Position numbers and translations under genes: made by a program. Positions 57,381 to 64,000 of a DNA stretch of 64,000 nucleotides are shown piece after piece. The notes beneath the pieces were generated by a model. It was not told the DNA's origin. It saw only the letters and a list, made by a program, of their open reading frames with translations, and did not search any database. Source of the stretch: Bradyrhizobium sp. AUGA SZCCT0283 (GTDB lineage: Bacteria > Pseudomonadota > Alphaproteobacteria > Rhizobiales > Xanthobacteraceae); assembly GCF_018130385.1 (NCBI RefSeq), contig NZ_JAFCLU010000001.1:310001-374000 (forward strand), in the 5' to 3' direction. Each line of letters opens with the position of its first letter. Position 1 is the stretch's first letter.

Positions 57381-59438
57381 ATGAACCTGCGTGAGGGGAG
57401 CGCGCGCGTCGTGAAATTACCTGACAGCCAAATGTCAAAGGCAGCCTTGCTGTTCACAGCGGCCTTGCCGCTTACGCTCGTTGCGGCGGTGGCTGTGTTT
57501 GCGCGAACCTGGCAGCTTTCGCAGAACGATTTTGGAAGGCAATACTACGCCGCAGGCGTGCGCAGCATGCTGGGGAGCTGGCACAATTTCCTCTTCAACT
57601 CGTTCGATCCCGCAGGCTTTGTTTCCATCGACAAGCCGCCCGTGGCGATCTGGCTGCAGGCCGCCAGCGCCAAGCTGTTCGGTTTTTCCGCGCTTTCGAT
57701 CCTGCTCGCCCAGGTGATGGCGGGATTGGCCGCGGTCCTCATCATCTACGTTCTGGTGCGGAAATATTGGGGCGGGACGGCCGGGACTACCGCCGCGCTG
57801 TCGCTCGCGCTCAGCCCGATCAATGTCGCGGTCGACCGTTCCAACAATACCGAGAGCTGTCTCATCCTGGCGCTGCTGGCCGGCGTATGGCTCGGGATGC
57901 GCGCAGCCGAAACCGGCCGGCTCACGACATTCTGCGCAGCGATGGCCGCGATCGGCGTAGGCTTCAACGTCAAGATGGGAACCGCGCTGGTGCTGGCTCC
58001 GGTACTGGCCTTGACGTTCAGCCTTGCCCGGCCGGGTGCTCCCATCACTTGGCATGTCCAGCGACAAGCCATCGCAGGCATCGTCCTCGTTGCCGTCTCG
58101 CTGTCATGGGCGATCTTCTTCGATCTCACGCCGGCGCAGAATCGGCCCTATGCGGGCAGCACCAAACACAATTCCATGCTGGAGCTTGCATTGGTGCATA
58201 ATGGCGCGGCCCGCTTCGTTGCGATGTCCGCGCCCGCAGCCAATCCGGCCATCTCCTCGCCCGCCGCCTCCGGCGAGACGGCGCCGGCAACCACGGCAGT
58301 CCGGCAGCCCGTGATGACCGACGATTCGCCGACCGGCCCGCTCCGCCTGTTTCGGCCGAGGGCCGCGGCACAGTTCGCCTGGCTGCTGCCGCTCGCGCTC
58401 GCGGGCCTTGTTCTCGCCTGGTCGGATGCATGCGGCCCGGGCGCGCCGGTGTCACGCCGCATCGGCGCCGGTGTGTGGACCGGCTGGCTCGTGATGTACT
58501 GGATCGTGCTCAGCTTTGCCGGCGGGTTGATCCACACCTACTACGTCGCCGTGCTTGGACCGCCGCTCGCGGTGTTTTCCGGCATCGCCGTCGCCGGGCT
58601 GTGGTCGAGATGGAAAGCCGGCAAGCCCGGGCGGACATATCTGCCGCTGATCATCGTGGCCACGGCCGCCTGGCAAATCTATCTCTGCATGGCGCAATCC
58701 GAGACGGTCGGATCCGATTGGCTCAGCCTGACATGGCTGACGTCGATCGGCATCGCCGCGATTGGCGCGGCCGTCCTTTATGCATGGCCGCAGCAGGGCG
58801 GCAGATTGGCAAGATTGTTCGCGGTCGCTTCCATCGGCGCGCTGCTCGCTGCGCCGATCCTGACCACGGCGAGCGTCGTTCTGAGGCGCCCGAATATCGC
58901 GGCGCCGGTCGCCAACATGACCGCTTTGCTCACGCCGTCGGATACCGAGCGTGTGGTCTTGAGGACGTCACGGCTGGAAGCCGCCCGCCAGAAACTCACC
59001 AGCTACCTGGTGGCCCATCGCGAGGCCGCAAAGTTTCTCGTCGCGGTCCCCAACGCCAACGTCGCCGCGCCGCTCATTATTCAGACCGGCCTGCCCGTCA
59101 TGGCGATCGGCGGCTATCTCGGCGACGACCCGATCCTGACCCCTTCGGACGTCGAGCGGCTGGCCTCGGACAGACAACTCCGTTTCGTAATGCTCGGCGG
59201 ATTTACCCTGGCGCCGGCCAAGCAGGCGGCTGCACTTGATCCGATCGCACGATGGGTGCGCGCCAACGGCCGCCCCGTCGATCCAAAGTTGTGGCGCCTG
59301 TCCGCATCGGCCGGCGCCCCCTACCGCATCAACCTCGGCAATGAATGGGTAGAGGTTCCGCCGCCCGAATTGTTCGATCTCTGGGACAATGCAAGCCGCG
59401 ACCTGCCGGGAGAGGCCGCTCGCCAGCAACTCAGATAG
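57381..59438 (+). CDS. GT39/ArnT-like membrane glycosyltransferase (YkcB type)
   Basis: A 685-residue protein. The N-terminal half has about 12 helices and the conserved YYAAGVRSMLGSWHNFLFNSF-like loop near residues 55-75, followed by DKPPVAIWLQA and DRSNNTESCLIL. It resembles polyprenyl-phosphate-sugar-dependent ArnT and YkcA/B-type transferases, which modify cell-envelope glycans. A periplasmic C-terminal domain from about residue 520 follows. No polymyxin-resistance arn genes are adjacent, so the acceptor is unknown. Confidence 0.85.
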   Translation: MNLREGSARVVKLPDSQMSKAALLFTAALPLTLVAAVAVFARTWQLSQNDFGRQYYAAGVRSMLGSWHNFLFNSFDPAGFVSIDKPPVAIWLQAASAKLFGFSALSILLAQVMAGLAAVLIIYVLVRKYWGGTAGTTAALSLALSPINVAVDRSNNTESCLILALLAGVWLGMRAAETGRLTTFCAAMAAIGVGFNVKMGTALVLAPVLALTFSLARPGAPITWHVQRQAIAGIVLVAVSLSWAIFFDLTPAQNRPYAGSTKHNSMLELALVHNGAARFVAMSAPAANPAISSPAASGETAPATTAVRQPVMTDDSPTGPLRLFRPRAAAQFAWLLPLALAGLVLAWSDACGPGAPVSRRIGAGVWTGWLVMYWIVLSFAGGLIHTYYVAVLGPPLAVFSGIAVAGLWSRWKAGKPGRTYLPLIIVATAAWQIYLCMAQSETVGSDWLSLTWLTSIGIAAIGAAVLYAWPQQGGRLARLFAVASIGALLAAPILTTASVVLRRPNIAAPVANMTALLTPSDTERVVLRTSRLEAARQKLTSYLVAHREAAKFLVAVPNANVAAPLIIQTGLPVMAIGGYLGDDPILTPSDVERLASDRQLRFVMLGGFTLAPAKQAAALDPIARWVRANGRPVDPKLWRLSASAGAPYRINLGNEWVEVPPPELFDLWDNASRDLPGEAARQQLR

Positions 59439-59530
59439 ATCTTGAGCGCTTCACGCCGCGAATCGCGGCAACCGCTGCAGCCTCCATTATGCAATATGGC
59501 GACAGCGCCTGCGCGGGAATCGCTTATTGC

Positions 59531-59842
59531 CTAACTGGCGTCGTATTTTTCTATCGGAAGATCTTTCATATCCGGATGGTTCCTGAGCACGTCCATAACG
59601 TCGATGTGGGGACGGTCCTTAAGCGCCTGTGTCACGCAATTGTTGACGTATTTCCGGCGCGCGAGCCATTTCACCTTCTGGTCCTTCGCCTGCGCCTTGC
59701 ATGTAACAATGGCCGTCTTTAGCGCAGCCTTGTCAGCCTTGGACGCAGGCGCAGCCTTGGCGGTCGTGGGCATCAATGCGGCACCACCAGCAAGTGCCGC
59801 GGCGGTAATGCACGCCAATAGAGCCGTGACGAAACGAGACAT
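59531..59842 (-). CDS. Small exported protein of unknown function
   Basis: A 103-residue protein with a signal peptide (MSRFVTALLACITAAALAGG, cleaved near AAP at about 31). The mature part is Lys-rich, with two Cys residues (in IVTCKAQAKDQKVKWL and NNCVTQALKD) that could form a disulphide. I do not recognise a family. Its orientation is opposite to its neighbours. Confidence 0.75.
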   Translation of the reverse strand: MSRFVTALLACITAAALAGGAALMPTTAKAAPASKADKAALKTAIVTCKAQAKDQKVKWLARRKYVNNCVTQALKDRPHIDVMDVLRNHPDMKDLPIEKYDAS

Positions 59843-60166
59843 GATGCAATTCCCCCGGGTTGCTAATTTGCGCGACTATTCTTGTTCTAAACGATACGGA
59901 TAACAGGCCATCGCACCAGCAAACGCAAGGTTTCCGGCAGGATAACCTTCGGGACTGCTTTCACCTTTCGCCCTGGAAAGTAGTCTTTGGTGCGCGGATC
60001 AACCTAAGCGTGACCATGTGCATCGACAAATCCTCGGATTCCGGTTCGATGCCCCAACCGCTTCGCCGCGCGACGAGGGCTATGGCGCTGGATTTCCAGC
60101 TCCTTAGCCTATATTTGACCCCTGACGCCGGATTGGCGCCGATTCAAGCCCAGCACCCAAGGTTCC
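59843..60166. other. Intergenic region upstream of miaB
   Basis: About 324 bp with no credible gene. A CTATAT hexamer near 60108 could be the -10 of the miaB promoter; no clear -35 was found. Confidence 0.45.
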
Positions 60167-61603
60167 ATGAAGCCGCCGCGCAAGCTGCATATCAAATCCT
60201 ATGGCTGCCAGATGAACGTCTACGATGCGCAACGCATGGTGGACACGCTGGCCCCGGAGGGCTTTGTCGAAACAGCCAGCGCCGAAGATGCGGATCTGGT
60301 GATCCTCAACACCTGCCACATCCGCGAGAAGGCCTCCGAGAAGGTCTACTCCGAGCTCGGCCGGCTGCGGGTCGCCAAGGATGAGGCGGCGCGTCAGGGG
60401 CGCGATATGCGCATCGCGGTCGCGGGCTGCGTCGCGCAGGCCGAGGGCGAGGAGATCATCCGTCGCGCGCCTGTTGTCGACGTCGTGGTCGGGCCGCAGA
60501 GCTATCATCATCTGCCGCAGCTATTGGCGCGCGCAAAGAGCGAGGGCCGTGCGCTCGAGACCGAATTCCCGGTCGAGGACAAGTTCGGTTTTCTCCCCGC
60601 CCCCAAACCGGATGCGATCCGCGCGCGCGGAATTTCGGCTTTCGTCACCGTGCAGGAAGGCTGCGACAAGTTCTGCACCTTCTGCGTCGTGCCCTATACG
60701 CGCGGCGCGGAAGTCTCGCGCCCGGTGGCGAAGATCGTCGACGACGTGAAGCGGCTCGCCGATAACGGCGTGCGCGAGATCACCCTGATCGGCCAGAACG
60801 TCAACGCCTATCACGGCGAAGGCCCCGACGGACGGAGCTGGCTGCTCGGCAGGCTGTTGCATCGGCTTGCCGAAATCGAAGGTATCGCGCGGCTGCGCTA
60901 CTCCACCAGCCATCCCCGCGACGTCGACGATTCGCTTCTGGCGGCGCACCGCGATCTCGCCGCGCTGATGCCGTTCGTGCATCTTCCGGTGCAATCCGGC
61001 TCCGACCGGATCCTGGCGGCCATGAACCGCAAGCATACCGCCGATGATTATCGCCGTGTCATCGACCGTTTTCGCGGCGCCCGCCAAGATATTGCTTTTT
61101 CATCGGATTTTATCGTCGGCTTCCCCGGCGAAACCGCGGGAGAATTTGCCGCGACCCTCGCGCTTGTCATGCAAATCGGATACGCTGCGGCTTATTCGTT
61201 CAAATATTCGCCTCGGCCCGGCACGCCGGCGGCGGACATGCAGGAGACCGTGTCAGCGGCTGAAATGGACGAGCGATTGGTGCGGCTTCAGGAATTGATC
61301 GACAGCCAGCAATCGGCCTTCAACAAGGCCACGATTGGCAACACCGTCGATGTGCTGTTCGAACGCACGGCCCGCAATCCTGGCCAGATCGTCGGCCGCA
61401 CCGCGTACCTGCAGCCCGCGCATGTCTTTGCCTCTCCTGACATCATTGGACAGGTGCTGCCGGTCCGTATCGAAAGCCTTGAGCGTTACAGCCTGCTCGG
61501 CGAACTCGCCGGCGCTGCCACGCTGCCAGTCTCTTCAACATTTTCAACCATGACCCATTCTTCTCAAGAAACCAGTTCTTCTCAAGAAACTCAGGGAGCC
61601 TGA
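60167..61603 (+). CDS. miaB: tRNA-2-methylthio-N6-dimethylallyladenosine synthase MiaB
   Basis: A 478-residue radical-SAM methylthiotransferase. N-terminal cluster Cys residues are 14, 50 and 88; the SAM cluster CxxxCxxC is [10 protein letters not shown] (166/170/173); a TRAM domain ends the fold. It thiomethylates A37 of tRNA. The last codons are duplicated: an 18-nt unit repeats from 61558 to 61590, giving [11 protein letters not shown] just before the stop. Confidence 0.96.
   Translation: MKPPRKLHIKSYGCQMNVYDAQRMVDTLAPEGFVETASAEDADLVILNTCHIREKASEKVYSELGRLRVAKDEAARQGRDMRIAVAGCVAQAEGEEIIRRAPVVDVVVGPQSYHHLPQLLARAKSEGRALETEFPVEDKFGFLPAPKPDAIRARGISAFVTVQEGCDKFCTFCVVPYTRGAEVSRPVAKIVDDVKRLADNGVREITLIGQNVNAYHGEGPDGRSWLLGRLLHRLAEIEGIARLRYSTSHPRDVDDSLLAAHRDLAALMPFVHLPVQSGSDRILAAMNRKHTADDYRRVIDRFRGARQDIAFSSDFIVGFPGETAGEFAATLALVMQIGYAAAYSFKYSPRPGTPAADMQETVSAAEMDERLVRLQELIDSQQSAFNKATIGNTVDVLFERTARNPGQIVGRTAYLQPAHVFASPDIIGQVLPVRIESLERYSLLGELAGAATLPVSSTFSTMTHSSQETSSSQETQGA
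61558..61590 (+). repeat. 18-nt tandem duplication at the miaB C-terminal tail
   Basis: TTCTTCTCAAGAAAC occurs at 61558-61572 and again at 61576-61590. It adds a Ser/Gln/Glu/Thr repeat outside the TRAM domain and leaves the reading frame intact. Confidence 0.85.
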
Positions 61604-61607
61604 ACCC

Positions 61608-62663
61608 TTGCCAAAAAGCGCATCGGATTCGCCTTCGCTCGCTCCCAGCCGCAAATTTGACCGCGACATGCAAATTCCGCCCGAAACCCAGGTCGTCATC
61701 GACTTCGACGACAACCGCGCCGCTTCCGCGCTCGTCGGCCCCTACGGGCAAAACCTGGCGCTGGTCGAACGGCGGCTCGGCGTCGTCGTCGATTCCCGCG
61801 GCAACCACATCACCATCGCCGGCTCCCGAGACGGCTGCGACGCCGCGCGGCGCGTGCTGGAGACGCTCTATGCACAGGCCGTGCAGGGGCATGACCTCTC
61901 GCAGGGCGAGGTCGAAGGCGCGATCCGCGCGGTGCTCGCGCAGGGCTCGCTGTTCGAATTCGATCCCAAGACCGCCAAGACCTCGTTCGAGACCATCAAC
62001 CTGCGCAAGCGTCCGGTGCGGGCACGCACGGCGGCGCAGGATTCCTACATCCGCGCGTTAAAGCGCCACGAGCTGGTGTTTGGCGTCGGCCCTGCCGGCA
62101 CCGGCAAGACTTGGCTTGCAGTGGCGCATGCCGCGCAATTGTTCGAACGCAAGGAAGTCGATCGCATCATCCTGTCGCGGCCCGCGGTCGAGGCCGGCGA
62201 GCGGCTCGGCTTCCTGCCCGGCGACTTGCGGGAAAAAGTCGATCCTTACTTAAGGCCGATCTACGACGCTTTGTACGATTTGATGGATTCGCGCATTGTC
62301 GAGCGCGCGCTGCAGGCCGGCGAGATCGAAATCGCGCCGCTGGCGTTCATGCGCGGCCGGACGCTGACCAACGCCGCCATCATCCTGGACGAAGCGCAGA
62401 ACACCACTTCGATGCAGATGAAGATGTTCTTGACCCGGCTCGGCGAGAACAGCCGCATGATCATAACCGGCGATCCATCGCAGGTCGACCTGCCGAACGG
62501 ACAGGCCTCCGGGCTTGCCGAAGCGGTCAAGCTGCTCGACGGCGTCGAGGGCATTTCGCAGGTGAAATTCACTGCGGAAGACGTCATCCGCCATGAACTG
62601 GTGGCGCGGATCGTCGCCGCCTATGAGGGATTGCCGCAAAAACCGGCAACCAGCAAATCTTGA
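61608..62663 (+). CDS. phoH: PhoH family ATPase (PhoH-like RNA helicase/NTPase)
   Basis: A 351-residue protein with an N-terminal KH-like segment and the PhoH ATPase: Walker A GPAGTGKTWLAVAHA, Walker B IILDEAQNTT, and TGDPSQVDLPNG. In bacteria PhoH usually lies with ybeY and corC and is linked to RNA handling. TTG at 61608 is used as start after GGGAGCC, 4 nt past miaB. Its stop overlaps the ybeY start. Confidence 0.94.
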   Translation: MPKSASDSPSLAPSRKFDRDMQIPPETQVVIDFDDNRAASALVGPYGQNLALVERRLGVVVDSRGNHITIAGSRDGCDAARRVLETLYAQAVQGHDLSQGEVEGAIRAVLAQGSLFEFDPKTAKTSFETINLRKRPVRARTAAQDSYIRALKRHELVFGVGPAGTGKTWLAVAHAAQLFERKEVDRIILSRPAVEAGERLGFLPGDLREKVDPYLRPIYDALYDLMDSRIVERALQAGEIEIAPLAFMRGRTLTNAAIILDEAQNTTSMQMKMFLTRLGENSRMIITGDPSQVDLPNGQASGLAEAVKLLDGVEGISQVKFTAEDVIRHELVARIVAAYEGLPQKPATSKS

Positions 62664-63250
62664 CCCAGAAATCGTCGGCGCTGGACCTGCCGCAGGCAGG
62701 CCCGGGCCGTAACCCGAACATTGCAATGCAAGGCGCTGGAACGCTCGTGTCGTCCGTCCTTCCCCTCACCGAAGTTCTCGTCGTTGCCGATTGCTGGCAG
62801 ACGGAGCCGGAGGCCGAGGCGGTGATCCATCGCGCCATCAATGCTGCGGCCGAAATCGCCGATGCCGATGTCGGCGAGGCCGAGCTCGCCGTCATGCTGA
62901 CCGACGATGCCGGCATCCGCACGCTCAACAATAACTGGCGCGGCATCGACAAGCCGACCAACGTGCTGTCGTTTCCGGCGCTGCAGCCGACCGCGGGCGC
63001 GCCGGCGGAGGCGCCGCGGATGCTCGGCGATATCGCCATTGCCTACGAGACCACGCGGAAAGAGGCCGATGACGAAGAAAAGCCGTTCGATCATCACCTC
63101 AGCCATCTGGCGGTCCACGGGTTTCTGCATTTGATCGGATACGATCACGAGAAAGACGACGACGCCGACGCCATGGAAGGTCTCGAACGGGAGATTCTCG
63201 CGCAGCTCGGCATTCCCGACCCGTATTCGGACCGGGAGCGGATGGACTGA
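62660..63250 (+). CDS. ybeY: Endoribonuclease YbeY
   Basis: A 196-residue zinc enzyme with the invariant H-G-F-L-H-L-I-G-Y-D-H metal motif near the C terminus. It matures 16S rRNA and takes part in ribosome quality control. TTG at 62660 overlaps the phoH stop (TTGA); an ATG at 62726 is a less likely start that would lose 22 poorly conserved residues. Confidence 0.94.
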   Translation: MTQKSSALDLPQAGPGRNPNIAMQGAGTLVSSVLPLTEVLVVADCWQTEPEAEAVIHRAINAAAEIADADVGEAELAVMLTDDAGIRTLNNNWRGIDKPTNVLSFPALQPTAGAPAEAPRMLGDIAIAYETTRKEADDEEKPFDHHLSHLAVHGFLHLIGYDHEKDDDADAMEGLEREILAQLGIPDPYSDRERMD

Positions 63251-63251
63251 A

Positions 63252-64000
63252 ATGCCGGACTCCGACCCAATACAGGACAATCCGCGCGACACGCCCAACC
63301 TGCCGGCGGTGGTGAAGGAAGGCGATGTGCTGCGCCCGGCCGCCGACAACTGGCTGCTGCGGGCGATCCGCACGCTGTTCGGCTGGAAGGCTGGCTCGGT
63401 CCGCGCCGATCTTCAGGTCGTGCTCGACACCTCCGCGCCGGACGAGGTCGGCTTTTCCGCCATCGAGCGCACCATGCTGCGCAACATCCTCGGCCTCAAC
63501 GAGCGGCGGATCGCCGACGTGATGGTGCATCGCGCCGACATCGTCGCGGTCAAGCGGGATATTCCGCTCGGCGAACTAATGAGCCTGTTCGAAAGCGCGG
63601 CGCATTCGCGGCTCGTGGTCTACAACGAAACGCTCGACGATCCCGAAGGCATCGTTCATATCCGCGACCTCTTGGCGTTCATGACCGCGAAGGCGCGGGT
63701 CGGCGACACCACCAAGCCGAAGCGCAAGAAGCCGTTCCCGGCCGGCCTCGACCTGCGCGCGGTCGACCTCGCATTGCCGCTGGCGGAGGCCAACATCATC
63801 CGCAAGCTGTTGTATGTGCCGCCGTCGATGCGGGCGATCGACCTCTTGGCGCAGATGCAGGCCTCGCGCATCCATCTGGCGCTGGTGGTCGACGAATATG
63901 GCGGCACCGACGGGCTGGTGTCGATCGAGGACATCGTCGAGCAGATCGTCGGCGAGATCGACGACGAGCACGACAGCGACGAGCCGCCGTCGATCATCCG
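63252..64000 (+). CDS. CorC/HlyC family CBS-domain protein, C terminus cut by the window edge
   Basis: 249 complete codons are visible. After a variable N-terminal segment come two CBS units (ERRIADVMVHRADIVAVKRD, and YVPPSMRAIDLLAQMQASRIHLALVVDEYGGTDGLVSIEDIVEQIVGEI), which match CorC, the Mg/Co efflux protein of the phoH-ybeY cluster. The ATG follows the ybeY stop directly. The corner transporter domain would lie past 64000. The next expected gene is lnt. Confidence 0.93.
   Translation, partial: MPDSDPIQDNPRDTPNLPAVVKEGDVLRPAADNWLLRAIRTLFGWKAGSVRADLQVVLDTSAPDEVGFSAIERTMLRNILGLNERRIADVMVHRADIVAVKRDIPLGELMSLFESAAHSRLVVYNETLDDPEGIVHIRDLLAFMTAKARVGDTTKPKRKKPFPAGLDLRAVDLALPLAEANIIRKLLYVPPSMRAIDLLAQMQASRIHLALVVDEYGGTDGLVSIEDIVEQIVGEIDDEHDSDEPPSII

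Overview
The window is chromosomal DNA of a high-GC alphaproteobacterium, most likely Bradyrhizobium or a close Nitrobacteraceae relative. The protein set (a Fur/Mur-miaB-phoH-ybeY-corC run, dnaA-dnaN-recF-gyrB, a molybdenum hydroxylase pair, Bug-type solute-binding proteins) and the many short dispersed palindromic repeats point there. No CRISPR array, tRNA, rRNA, prophage or complete IS element was found.

Layout. (1) 1-12.8 kb is catabolic and accessory: a cut-off Bug-family binding protein, a VOC protein, an acyl-CoA synthetase, a cytochrome P450, an HD-GYP phosphodiesterase, a Tat-exported molybdopterin hydroxylase with its [2Fe-2S] subunit, an alpha/beta hydrolase, a dienelactone hydrolase, a second Bug protein and a polysaccharide-export lipoprotein. 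(2) 12.9-28.7 kb is a replication and housekeeping block: msrA, rpsT with a clear promoter and terminator, a 1.3-kb dnaA leader, dnaA, dnaN, a GIY-YIG gene exactly enclosed by 31-bp inverted repeats, recF, a five-repeat exported protein, an acyltransferase, gyrB and a murA whose catalytic Cys is replaced by Asp. (3) 28.7-47.7 kb is mixed metabolism and transport: MATE exporter, decayed FUSC gene, MmgE/PrpD protein, two beta-lactamase-fold hydrolases, AraC regulator, pirin, purC, enoyl-CoA hydratase, a SulP-STAS-cNMP fusion, succinate-semialdehyde dehydrogenase and a second acyl-CoA synthetase. (4) 47.7-49.0 kb holds no intact gene: a repeat, a ~640-bp block rich in hairpins, and a frameshifted lipoprotein gene. 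(5) 49.3-64 kb is conserved core: adenosine kinase, murJ, trpS, uspA-like, nfuA, tsaB-rimI-fur/mur, HAD phosphatase, GT39 glycosyltransferase, then miaB-phoH-ybeY-corC running off the right edge.

Several gene pairs overlap by 4 nt (ATGA or TTGA), implying translational coupling: iorA-iorB, hydrolase-small exported protein, MATE-DUF2867, VOC-enoyl-CoA hydratase, tsaB-rimI, phoH-ybeY. At least seven families of palindromic repeats sit between genes, and one supplies the murJ stop codon. The points most worth following up are the nuclease-in-inverted-repeat cassette between dnaN and recF, the structured block at 47.9-48.5 kb, the repeat protein between recF and gyrB, and the regulatory architecture of the dnaA leader.
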